Part shown: positions 23,070 through 33,449 of the stretch, piece after piece
How positions within the stretch are numbered: the stretch's first letter is position 1
Layout of the letters: each line of letters starts with the position of its first letter
Assembly: GCA_029204225.1 (NCBI GenBank)
Contig: CM055094.1
Coordinates: 31,719,841-31,783,840 of the forward strand
Direction of reading: 5' to 3'
From: Diphasiastrum complanatum
Taxonomy: Eukaryota; Streptophyta; Lycopodiopsida; Lycopodiales; Lycopodiaceae
Length of the DNA: 64,000 bases
Position numbers and translations under genes: made by a program
Notes under the pieces: generated by a model
What the model was told of the DNA's origin: nothing
The model's database searches: none
The model's input: only the letters and a program-made list of their open reading frames with translations

Positions 23070-23846
23070 AGACACTTATGGAAGACCCTCCTTGCCATAA
23101 AAGGAGAGGTATTTGCATTGTAAATAACACTTTTGAGATTAAGCTATCTTGCTCTCTATTTTGAAAAATTATCATTCTATTTCATTTGTGTTCACCTTGG
23201 AAAGGTGCATAGCTTGAGGGAAGGTGCTTGGGCCTCCTCTTGCCTCCTTTTCATCGGTTTTATTGTGGCATGTTCATTATTGTTTATTTGTTTAGTATTA
23301 GTCGCAATCTCATTTTATTACCCTTCGGGTGTTAATCTAGGATTAGTCTAGTCACCTTGCTAGTTGGGTAAGCCTTAGCAAGGATTTTTATTGTTGTTAC
23401 TAATTAGTTTATTTTCGTTTCAGGCACTAGTTGGGTAAGTCTTAGTGATCTATGTTGAAGCTTGTTGTAGAAACTTGAAAAGTGGACAAATTTCTACATC
23501 CCTATACTACACCCGTAAGTAGATCTAGCCACCGCATTCACTAGAAATACTTCCAACATTGGCGCCGTTGCTGCTTTTTAAGTATTTTTCTACCTAGCTT
23601 CTTCTCCTTTTTTTTCTTTTATTTCTTGCTTCCGTGTTATATGTTTGCTTGTGTGCTTATCTCTATCTACCAACTAACAGCACGCGTCGTCTCTCCAGGT
23701 CCTACACGAGCTGCAGAGCAACTTTTCAAACCGGGGGGAAGCAACAAAAGAGTCAACTTGGGCATTTTCTTCAAAAGTGACATTTTTCACAACCAAACAG
23801 GTATATCAGAATTCGTCAATCTATCTGCAGCCCTAACAGACCCTGA
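23070..23846 (+). mobile_element. 5'-truncated Gypsy LTR with primer site and leader, nested
   Basis: Sequence to 23558 aligns with the 3' two-thirds of the LTR at 21267-22060, sharing TAAAAGGAGAGGTATTTGC, GGTGTTAATCTAG and GTTGGGTAAGCCTTAGCAAG. TGGCGCCGTTGCTG at 23560-23573 is its tRNA-Asp-type primer site. The leader that follows contains CTCTCCAGGTCCTAC and is the homologue of 27990-28160. Homology stops at about 23846, where a reverse-strand segment begins. Confidence 0.75.
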
Positions 23847-23849
23847 GAG

Positions 23850-25545
23850 GTCCAATTGGATGGTTATATCCTCAATTGTATAGTCCTTAAAATATGCAGG
23901 CATATCATGGGCTAGTGATTCGAGGGGGGCCTTGTCTTTCAACTGTCTGTATGGTGATTTGGGAGGTTCGAGAATTGGCGTATGAGCGGATGGGATCTCA
24001 GGAACTTCCCTAGCAATGTTAAGGTCTCCACGTGGCTGAATTTGAAGGGGTTTCTTCATCTTTTCTTTCATGGTATGGCCACAAGGTTGTGGCTTCAGAG
24101 GACATGAGGTGAGCAGATGAAGAAGTGGTGGCACTTCATGGAGGATTTCATTGTCGATTGAAATTTTTTTCCCTCCTCACAGAGGTCCCAAGGATAGTTT
24201 GGTCATTTGATCCAGTATAGCTTGGTATCATGTTTTTCAACTGTAACTTTGGCAATTGGTTCTACTTTGGATGACTGCTGCAGAAAGGCCTTGAGTGGAA
24301 GGGCCTCTATGTAGTTGAGGATCCGAATGTCAGAGATGTCCAAATCATCTGGGCAATTCTGAATTCGTAAGACATTCTCGTCATCTATGAATAAATTTTC
24401 TGATTTATCAGTAGGTAGCCATGTGACATTTAACAACTCATCATTGTGTGGAAGAATATCAATAGAATTGATATTAATGATAGGGGTGTCTAGATCAGGA
24501 ACTTATTCGTTATCGGTCAGAGGCGTATAGGTACAATCATCCTAATGTTGAGCACAAGAATCGGCATTTATACAATCAATGGTAGCTAAACTGTGACGCC
24601 AGTTTATGATATCAGTAGATTTAACATAATGATCTTTTTTGTGGGTGGACTGGTATGGCTCAAACAAATTAGTTGTAGAAGATCCTTCGTCGTAAAATCG
24701 TGCATGTTTGAGTTTGCCAAATCGATGGTAATAAAGTTGTCTCTATTTCCAAAGGTGACTCCTAGAATGAAAGATTTTGGGCAAAAACTGGACTTTTGTG
24801 TTGTAATAGAATTCGTGGACAGTACTGGAAATCGTGAACAGTCAGATGAGTCCAACTATAGTACTCGTGAATTATGACATGAGGTGCATTCTGTCAAAAT
24901 TCTGATTTTTTATATTTTTTTGAGAATTTTTTTGGGATAGTATTTACAGAGAGTACAGAGAAATCGTGCTCACTGTGGGCGATTTCACGGTATGACTGGC
25001 GATTTCTGATACTGAGGTTTTGCTGATAGACAAAGGAAATAGTGAAAAAGGTGATTTTCTAACAGAATATCAGCTAAATCTCTAAGATAGAATTTGAGGA
25101 GCTGTTGGAGGATTGATCTTTGATAGACCTAGTCTCAGTGAAGCTGTCGAATTCTAAGACCAAGATTTGGTTGGAAAACAATGGATTCTGATAGTATATC
25201 AGGGTGTTTTCAGAGAATCTGAAAGGGTCAGAATTCATGGAGGTGATAGGATGGAAGATCAGTGTTTGTTATGGCTGTAGACAGACCAACGAATTTTGAT
25301 ATACCTGTTTGGTCGAAAAAAAATGTCACTTGGGTCACTTCTTTCAAAGAAAATGCCCAAGTTGACACTTTTGTTGCTTCCTCCGGCTTGATAGGATGTT
25401 TCGCAGCTCGTTGTGGACCTAGAGAGAAGTCTCGTGCTACAGTGTGAAGGGAAAAAACAAGCAAGCATACACACAAGTAGATGAGCGAAAAAACAAAAAA
25501 CAAGAAAGCTATGTAGAAAAATCTTAAAAAGTGGCAATGTTCAAA
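23850..25545 (-). mobile_element. Reverse-strand Gypsy leader plus unknown coding fragment
   Basis: Read leftwards from 25545, the segment begins just past where the primer site should be. It then has the same leader as 27990-28620, including TCTCTAGGTCCACAACG and the AAGCAACAAAAGTGTCAACT stretch. Instead of gag it then runs into interrupted frames at 24855-24604, 24436-24203 and 24134-23850, with KKPLQIQPRGDL and YRQLKDKAPLESLAHDMP but no domain I recognise. It faces the forward leader at 23070-23846, making a head-to-head arrangement of two related leaders. Confidence 0.55.
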
Positions 25546-25559
25546 TTTATTGTTATGAT

Positions 25560-26494
25560 CCAAGAGAAACCAAGAAATATTAAGGAGGAGCAATCACAAA
25601 ATGAAAATAGTTTCATTTATGCTCTCATGAAATCTTATGAAGAACTATTTTGCTTTGAAGAGATTTTTGTATCTCAAAGGTGGATTAAGGCAATACTAAT
25701 TGAGTGTGATGTCTTAATAAATAGCAAATCATGTTTTCCTTGTAAACTTGCATTGAATATGAAGTCAAGGAAATGGAAATGTCTTCTTAATGCATTTTTT
25801 GTTGGTTTCAAAGATCATGAATGATGTGTTCATTCATAATGTTGAAGATTGTAAATTTTCAATTTTAAAGGCAAGTTGTAAACTTCTTATGAGAATAAGT
25901 GAAGCATCCAAAGTGGACACTTATATCCATAAGCAAGTAGTTAGCCTTATTGAGATGGAAATACTTCTTGATTTCAATATTAGAAAAATCAAGCCAAGTT
26001 GTGGTGATTTTTGGACTTATGTTTCTAGCATAAGTAATGTTGATGATCATTTGAAGTGCACATTATATGATCATGTTTGTTGTGATCATTTTGAGACATG
26101 GAGGTCTTGGATTTCCATCAAGGAGGAGCACCAAGAAGTTGATCTTGAGGAGTCATCTCAAGGTTCAAATGTGCCAAGGATTGAGGAGGAGAGTCCTTCT
26201 CAAATTATGATTCCAAGAAGAATATCAAGAGACATGGTTGAGCTCATATGGCTCACATTTCAAGGGAAAGAGGAGCACATTTCAAGTAGTAAACATCTTA
26301 TGCTTGTTTCTCTTATGTCATTTGGTGAATCAATTTGCTTTAGTGAGGCTTTTGCATCTCAAAGTTGGAGTAAAGCCATACTAGCTGAGTATGATGTCTC
26401 TATTGAGAACATAGTTGATGTTCTTAATGATTTGAAATTGATTCTAGATCAATTAGAAAGCAAATGGTTATTTTCTTCAAATGTATGCTCTTGA
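25560..26494 (+). pseudogene. Unknown coding block of the non-autonomous element, copy 1 and start of copy 2
   Basis: Frames at 25531-25824 and 25790-26494 (different phases) make one broken protein. Blocks include SYEELFCFEEIFVSQRWIKA, NVEDCKFSILKASCKLLMRI and SIKEEHQEVDLEESSQGSNV. From about 26300 the first block recurs as FGESICFSEAFASQSWSKAI in the same order, opening a second copy of the unit. I recognise no domain; it is not gag or pol. It is probably the element's own accessory gene or captured host sequence. Confidence 0.4.
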
Positions 26495-27090
26495 GTCTTG
26501 CAAGAGCGAGAGTGATTTGTCCACTCATAGTGTGAAAAATTGTCTTTTTTCATGCATTGAGGCAAATTGTAAACTCTTTATGAGAGAAAGTGAATCATCC
26601 TTTAAGGAAACTTATCTCCATAATGAAGTACCTAGCCTCATAAGTCTGAGATTAGCATGGAAACCAAGCATGAAGATATGATACAAACTCTTTGTTATTA
26701 TAGCATGCATAGTCTTGCCAATGTTGATGAGCCTAATCCTCGAGATCTTGGTAATATGCTGTTGGATCTTTGTGATCCTCATGAGTTAAGGACTCTTTAT
26801 TTTCTCATGGAGTTGCAGCTATTTTCAAGGAGGAAGTGCTTTTGGATCAACCATATGCTTCAAGGATGGAACAAATCAATGAAAGAGGTGCTAGGATGGT
26901 GCAAAGCTCTCAAGTTCATAAAAAGTCAACATCAAAGAGGCATTACCATGGATACGATGATTTCGGATCAACATCAATCTCATTGGCTGATCTTCACACC
27001 TTTGAACCAGCAACGATCCATATTTGAAGACCAATTCAGCCCATGGATTCAATCTCAATATCATCATATTTTTATCAAGTTAGTTTTGAG
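26481..27090 (+). pseudogene. Unknown coding block, copy 2 of an internal duplication
   Basis: The frames at 26481-26681 and 26657-27118 mirror the order of copy 1. VKNCLFSCIEANCKLFMRES corresponds to NVEDCKFSILKASCKLLMRI. SLANVDEPNPRDLG corresponds to SISNVDDHLKCTL. The repeated protein unit spans roughly 250 codons. Frameshifts break both copies. The right end runs into the purine tract before the 3' LTR. Confidence 0.4.
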
Positions 27091-27096
27091 GAGGAG
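27084..27096 (+). other. Polypurine tract of the non-autonomous element
   Basis: TTTTGAGGAGGAG immediately precedes the 3' LTR, the expected place of plus-strand priming. Confidence 0.7.
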
Positions 27097-27946
27097 TGTT
27101 AAAATTGGCAAAAGCTAACTTGATCAAATCTTGTAAATACCATTATGAGTAGCACATATCATCATTAGACATGTGTGGAGCCTGTTCCCACGTGTGAAAT
27201 AAATGCATTTATTATTTAGATGAGTCATATAGGTTGTACCAACCATTTCATTTGAGATCTAGTAGCTAAAATGGCCAAAATATAGTTTTCTAGCTATATG
27301 CCACTTGGCAACATTTTATTGGTAGGAAAAGCTATTTCACATGGATAGGAGTGATCTCACACGTGCCAAGGACTGCTCACATGTGTGAAAACATCAGTAG
27401 TAGTTGAGATCCAACTTGTAGTAGATATTTGTGCAAGTCCCTATAAATTAGGAAAATTGTCTAAAATCAAGGGAGGTGGCTATAAGTTAGGAAACTTGGT
27501 CCATGTGCCATATTGATGATTATTGGTGGATCCTTTGATGAGTAGGCACTCTCACACGTGCCAAATCAGCTGAGTAAGCATCAGCTCTTGTGTATATATG
27601 GTGGCTTATTTGGCCATAATTAAAATGGAAGCTAAATCTTGGTTTTGGAGCAATTCTAGTGTTTTCTCTCTATTTGTCTTGTGTTTTTATGCATTGATTG
27701 GGTTCTAAGTTTAGTATACTTTATTCTCAGCCTACTGCCCGTACTCTGACAGGTTTTCACACGTGTGAAACCAGCAAGTAAAAGTTTTGATCAATAATGA
27801 TTGTTCTTGTTAGATTTATTCATCTAGATTTGATCTAAATGCTATCTAATCTTGTGTAGATTGATAGGTTGATCTAATCTAACATCCAATCACACTTGTG
27901 GATCTGATTCAGATCTATTCTTGGTCCATTTTGCTGTACTTTGACA
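27097..27946 (+). repeat. 3' LTR of the non-autonomous Copia-type element
   Basis: Same length as the 5' LTR and aligned end to end without visible gaps. It carries the matching G-box palindrome at 27755-27770. Confidence 0.92.
27755..27770. promoter_or_regulatory. 16-bp G-box palindrome in the 3' LTR
   Basis: TTTCACACGTGTGAAA retained intact although flanking bases differ from the 5' LTR. Confidence 0.7.
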
Positions 27947-27951
27947 TGCTT
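27947..27951 (+). repeat. Target-site duplication TGCTT (right)
   Basis: Matches 22139-22143. The Gypsy leader continues from here. Confidence 0.85.
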
Positions 27952-28723
27952 GTTTGCATGTCTTCTATCTTCCAACCATAGCATGAGTCTTCTCTCCAGG
28001 TCCTACATGCTACGGAGCAACTTATCAAGCCGGGGGGAATCAACAAAACAGTCAACTTGGACATTTTCTTTGAAAACAAGTGACCCAAGTGACATTTTTC
28101 CAAACCAATCAGGTATATCAAAATTCGCTGGCCTGTTTGCAGCCCTAACAGACCCTGATCCCATGAATTCTTACCACGGTCAGATTCTAAGAAAACAGCC
28201 TAATATACTGTCAAAATACCTTACTTTTCACCTAGATCTTTGTCCTAGAATTCGTCGGTTTCACTAAGGTTGGATCTAATCAAGATCAGTTCTCCAGCAG
28301 CTCCGCAAATTCTATCTCAGAAATTTTGCATGTTTTCTGTTAGAAAGTCATATTTTTTCTCATATTTCCTATCTGTAAGTAAACCCTTTGTATTAGAAAT
28401 CACCATTTAGCCTACAAAATCGTTCTCAGTGAGCACGAATTCCTGGTCCCACCTGCGAATTCTAACAGTACAATTTTTTTTACAAAAATATAAAAAAATC
28501 AATATTCTGACAGACAACACTCCTTGTCAGAATTCGCGAGTCTTACAATTCGATTTATCAGCCTCTCCACGATTTCTCAGCCTATCCGCGAATTCTATTA
28601 CAGCCAGAAAGACCTGTTTTTTTGTCCTACACTCTCCATTCTGCAAGCAAACTGTCCTTTTTTTGGCCAAGTACTGTACTAACCTGATCATCTGTATTTT
28701 TATTCTCCTCCACACTCTGCATC
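27952..28723 (+). other. Gypsy 5' leader, resumed after the nested insertion
   Basis: Continues the leader interrupted at 22143. It has TCTCTCCAGGTCCTACATGC at 27991-28010 and a stretch homologous to 23690-23846 and to the reverse strand of 24760-25450. It leads straight to the gag start at 28724. Non-coding. Confidence 0.65.
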
Positions 28724-30345
28724 ATGTCTCGTGACTGTGCTGAATCTTCTAATCCGGCTCCTCCATGGCTAAAATGCAGTATTCCACATATCGATGCACC
28801 AAAGTACGATGGAAAATCTGACTTAGTCCGATTTCTCCAAGACTTTGATAATGCATGCCGTTTTTATGGAGATACCTCCGAAACTGAAAAGCTTCTTCTA
28901 TTTTCCATGGTACTCTATGGAATAGCCAAGGAGTGGCATCTGAATCTCAAAGCTCTTGATCTTGCTTCTTGGACCACCCTCAAGGACGCTCTCGTCAAGC
29001 GTTTCAAATCATCCAAACTGACATAGAGCCCATTCATCCAAATTACCCATATCAAGATACGTCGCGAAGAGTCTGTTTGAAACTACATTGAGCATTTTAA
29101 ATGTCTCAAAGTAGAATGTGTTGATGAAAATATCACCAAACGTATGGCCATAAAATTGTTCTTGGTTGGATTGCCTAAAAACATCCGCCGTGAACTCAAA
29201 CTAGTTGACCTTTATGATCAACTTAAAGATGTGATGACTGATGCTATCCGTGAGAAAAATGAAAGTCCCGACGATGACTTTGACCATCGTGAAAAGAAAT
29301 CTAAGAATCCGGACCATCCTAATCACCCGAAGTCTGACAATATTGCCCAATCTTCGGAACTTCTACATCAAATGAAAACCTAGCAAAAAGCTCAACAATC
29401 TCATATGAATAAGCTCACTACCGATTTTCAAACCGCCATGAAATAAATTGTTGAGAAATCCTTTCCAGCAAGAGAAAATGTCTGGTGTCCAATCTGCTCA
29501 CATCATCATACTGCTAATGAATGCCCTCATCTACGAAACCATTTTCCAGCAGCAACCAGACCCACCATCTATCGAGCATACCGCCCCTACCCTCCACAAT
29601 AGCTTGTGCCATGAACAGGGGTCTACCAACCACGACCAACGCACCAAATCAGTACCAACCGCCATGTCAACAGTTTGTCATTAATCAACCTGCCCATTAT
29701 CTTGATCCAAATACCATCGATCCGGCAACCTACTATGTGGAAGACAATACTCAACTACAATACTCTACTGAAACAGTTGTTTATTATACATATGATTCTA
29801 ATGCTCAAACAGTGGATCCCAATGCCCAAGCTTACAATCCAAACCAAGTTGTCTTTGTCGTGCATCAACTCCCCGCAATACGAGGATGTTTTATCTGTGC
29901 AGGTAAGCATCCTAGTATTCACTGCCCAGATAAACTCCGTTTTCCTCCAGCTTGTGAAAAATGTGGTATTGAATATCACGTGAAGGACTGCCCATCCCGA
30001 TCTAAACCTGCTACTCCTATCTGTTCAGTGCAAGTAGAAACTTTACCAGTTGCAACTCATCCTGCTTGGGTCTTGACTCGGACACAAACCCAACGCCGAG
30101 CCCCTACACTTGCACCCAGCAAAACTCAACAGCAGGTTGTCCCTCCAAGTGAAGATTCCACCCCAATAGTTTATCCTCACCCATCTGAAAAAATTCGACT
30201 GCATCATCAGTATTGCCAGCAAATCCACAATGCCGACCAACAATCTTCCACCTCCCATAAAGTACCTCACAAGCCTTTTAAAAGCAAAACCCTTGAAAGT
30301 ACCGAAGTTTGGGGAGATTTATTGCAAGCCAATGTCTATTCATAG
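28724..30345 (+). pseudogene. gag: Gypsy gag pseudogene with three zinc knuckles
   Basis: The frame opens with MSRDCAESSNPAPPWLKC, then the retrotransposon gag domain around YDGKSDLVRFLQDFDNACRF, KLLLFSMVLYGIAKEWHLNL and LKDALVKRFKSSKL. In-frame stops (at 29024 and near 29080 and 29381) are followed by more of the same protein: KLFLVGLPKNIRRELKLVDL, then the knuckle-like CPICSHHHTANEC at about 29500. A frame change then leads to CFICAGKHPSIHC and CEKCGIEYHVKDC near 29890-29990. The frame ends at 30345 with no protease or RT after it. The gag protein would bind element RNA and form virus-like particles; this copy is dead. Confidence 0.82.
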
Positions 30346-31750
30346 ATTCCAGCCGAATCTGTGAACAAGTTTTTCTTCTTTTATTTCTTCTCTTCTTTGT
30401 TACTTCAGGTGGTTACCGCTCTGAAAACCGGGTGTTTCTGCCCGTTTCCCAAAGCCAGTTCTTATAGTTAAGTCCTCTTGTTTAGAACGGTTTTCAGTCA
30501 GAAGTATTTCTCAGTTTGCAACATGTATTCCCAGCCTGTTAGTGGGATGAAACGGTTACGTTCACTCAGCTATATGCATTTACAAGCCATGCAACCAATC
30601 CTAGCTCCAACATAGATCAATGTTCTGGACAGAGAGCAAATCTACAATCTAACTACCAAACTATCTTAGGAAATCAGGAAATAATACAATAACAAGATTA
30701 AGCTACTCAACACAAAACAAGAATCAAGAAAACTAATTTCCTAACAACATTCTAGCAACCCAAGAGTCCAGAAACACCCATTTCTTCTTGGAACACCCAA
30801 GAACAATCAAGAACATGATTGTTAGTGAATATGCAAAATCAGATCCACAATCTCAGCCTATATAGTTTATTTGCATGCTGAAACTACAAAATCAAAAAAA
30901 CAAGAGAGTTAATTTACATCTACATTCCACAAAGCAAGAAATCTAATTAATCCACAATCACAAAAAGAAATCAGAACATGTTCATAGGAATTTCACTCAA
31001 GAAAATTGCCATGAAGAAGGGGCTTCTCAATTGCGAAGAACTCGTAAAAGATCTTCTTTATTCAATCAAGATAAATGACAATACAATCAAAAGCTCCCTC
31101 ACAAGAGAGGGGGTTCCTTAAATAAGCAAGAGGGCTTACCATGTGGAGTCCAAGTGGCAATTCCACTCATTTAGAAATTACTTGTGGAAATAGCCCTTCC
31201 ACTAGAGGTCACCATCAAAAGGTGGCTCACTCTAAATTATTTAAGGGGGTCTACACTTATTTACATTGCCTAGGAAACATTACTAGCTCCTACATGGTCG
31301 TTCCTTCTCTAGGATACACCATGTAGGTTCACATAGAAAATAATTGTCGTCCTAGCTAGTAATCCTCGGCTCTCATGATCGACTCTCAGCTTCTTCTGCT
31401 CTCCTCCTTCTGAGACCTCCTCGGTCATGGGTGAGAGATACTCTGTGTCTTTAGCTTGGCTCGGCATCTGAAGATTCTCTGAAATTTGCTAACATTATCC
31501 ATCCCTAATCTGTTGTAGGACCCATTGCAACACAGGTGATGTCGTTCCGCTTGGCACTTGAAAAAGCGTGGATCTTCGTTCACTTTTGTAAAACCAGGTG
31601 TTTATTATCAGCAAAACTGTTTCACAAAAATGAAGATTTCCCAATGGTCGCTACATTCCAGCCCTCTTGAGAACTTCTTGCGAGTCCTACTCACCTTGTC
31701 GCCTCGTCGTCTGTTTCCGCTCAATCATTTTTCGCCCTAGGGCTTCGAAC
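30346..31750. other. Non-coding, LTR-like sequence
   Basis: No gene supported. Around 31030-31330 the reverse strand looks like an LTR transcribed region (CCCCCTCTCTTGTGAGGGAG next to a TTATTTAAGGAACC segment), but I found neither a partner nor a primer site. Confidence 0.3.
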
Positions 31751-31779
31751 ACTTGGAAGCGGAGCTTACTTCCGTAGTT

Positions 31780-32660
31780 TAGTGGCCCCAAGTACTCTCA
31801 TATCCTTTCGATGAAGCCCATTTCCTGCCAGTCTTTTATCATGGTGACATACCATGATGATATGAAGGCCGCTCTGTAGTATAGACGGGCCATCATCTCA
31901 TGGTCTTCCTTTTACTGGCCTGGAGCTGTATGTACTCGGGCTTAATTAGAGGGGCACCAACTATCATTGCACCCGACGATCCATCTTGTGCTTGGTCGAT
32001 CAGGGCCATCTGGTGCTTCAGTTGTTGCTGGACCTCTTCCAATGTGATCTCATGCCTAGCCATCACAGATCTGATTTTTTCTATCTCTTTTTTTTTTCTT
32101 TGACCAGCTTTTGTTGTTGCGCGATCTCTTCGCCCTGGTACTAGACCTTATTCTTGAGCTTGGTGCTGGCTTATCAACCAATGCATGTGGTAGCTTGATT
32201 CGGATAGGTCGATCATCGAGCATTTAGCTGCTTCAGAGAGCTTCTCCGGGTTAGTGATGGTTGGATACTGCTCAGGGGTGTGGGATGGTGAAGCTAAAAA
32301 TAAGCTGTCTGCTCAATCTTCTGGAGAATCCTGGTCACAGCATTTGGTCCATGAGGGAACCCAAAGGGTTGCAAGTCTGCCACCACAAAAGGTATACTAT
32401 AAACATAGTTCCTGACAAGGGAAACTATGAATTGGCACAACCTTGCAGTAGCATTATAGTTGGTGTACGCCATGTGTAGCAGGTACGGACTTTGATACCC
32501 AGTCAGGACATGGATTTGGAACTCAATTGTCTTGAAAAAGGATTCTGTCTGTTGGTACTAAGTTTGCATCTCGGTAATATCCAATTTACATAGCTAGATG
32601 TCGATCTTATTAGCATCGGGGTCATCCGATTTGGAACTCGGGTTGGAAGACATGGTAAAA
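31780..32660 (-). pseudogene. Degenerate reverse-strand coding relic, unrecognised
   Basis: The reverse strand has coding-like pieces broken by many stops: a start MSSNPSSKSDDPDANKIDI near 32655, then TARLCQFIVSLVRNYVYSIP and a helical EITLEEVQQQLKHQMALIDQ near 32010. Possibly the gag-like ORF of a further retroelement. I cannot name it. Confidence 0.3.
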
Positions 32661-32693
32661 AAATGAAAACAACAGTGTTTTGAAAAAAGTGTG

Positions 32694-32830
32694 TCGGTTG
32701 AGATGGGACTGGTGGCTTTGGTCGAGATGTAACTGAGGGCTTCAGTCGAGATGGAACTGAGGTCTTCGGTTGAGATGGAACTGAGGTCTTCAGTCGAGAT
32801 GGAATTGAGGTCTTCGGTCGAGATGGAACT
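32694..32830. repeat. 24-bp minisatellite
   Basis: About 5.5 units of the type GTCGAGATGGAACTGAGGTC plus four bases. The reverse strand is open and would encode (T/K)-S-V-P-S-R-P-K repeats, which is a by-product of the array. Confidence 0.85.
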
Positions 32831-32886
32831 GAAGTTCGTCGGTCAAGATAGACTGGAAAGCAGCGGGTGATAATGTAGATGAAGGC

Positions 32887-33207
32887 GTCGGTCAAGATGG
32901 AGGTGAAAGATGTGTTGAAAGTGAATGATGTTTCTGAAAGGGAGGTTACAGAATGAGGTTGGGTAAGGAAAAAGGTAGGGTATAATGTCTGAAGAAGAAG
33001 ACGTTGAGTTGTCGGTCAAGATGGAGGTGAAAGATGTGTTGAAAGTAAATGATATTTCTAAAAGGGAGGTTACGAAATGAGGTTGGGTAAGGAAAAATGT
33101 AGGGTATAATGTCTGAAGAAGAAGATGTTGAGGTGTCGGTCAAGATGGAGGTGAAATACGTGTTGAAAGTGAATGATGTTTCTAAAAGTGAGGTTACGGA
33201 ATAAGAC
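32887..33207. repeat. 124-bp tandem repeat, about 2.6 copies
   Basis: GTCGGTCAAGATGGAGGTGA starts at 32887, 33011 and 33135, a constant 124-bp period. Units are about 95% alike by eye. It abuts the 24-bp minisatellite, whose units share GTCGGTCAAGAT, so the two arrays are probably related. Confidence 0.88.
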
Positions 33208-33449
33208 ATGCATCAATGTATTCTCAGGGAGTGGTTTGGAACCATTCACAAGAGCAGCTTGGAGGTAGCTTGGGGGAATACAGGTGGGCACTACAGGAGG
33301 GTACATGCTCAGATCTTTGTGTTCAGGGATGGCATTGGAATACTTGATAGGAATAGCACTACAGGATAACAATTCAGCCCATCGAGCTTTTCTCCCCCGA
33401 AGATCATGTTGATTACAAAAATACTTAAGAGGCTAGTGATCCGTATACA

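Larger units (their letters stand above)
22144..27946 (+). mobile_element. Complete 5.8-kb Copia-type LTR element without recognisable gag-pol (non-autonomous)
   Basis: Two 850-bp LTRs (22144-22993 and 27097-27946) are flanked by TGCTT target duplications. A tRNA-iMet primer site follows the left LTR and a purine tract precedes the right one. The LTRs differ at roughly 20 positions by eye, mostly transitions. The 4.1-kb interior has no protease, integrase, RT or RNase H motif. Instead it holds two opposed Gypsy leader pieces (23070-25545) and a duplicated unknown coding block (25560-27070). It therefore looks like a LARD-type passenger mobilised by an autonomous Copia. It sits inside the leader of the Gypsy element that starts at 21267, since the leader resumes at 27947. 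Confidence 0.9.

Noticed and set aside
25228-25593. Reverse-strand frame with a hydrophobic N-terminus as a membrane protein
   Set aside because: The hydrophobic part is the T-rich Gypsy leader and the remainder is homologous to non-coding leader at 27990-28160.
32503-32895. 130-codon reverse-strand frame with (K/R)TSVPSRP repeats as a structural protein gene
   Set aside because: It is the by-product of a 24-bp minisatellite and has no conserved flanks.
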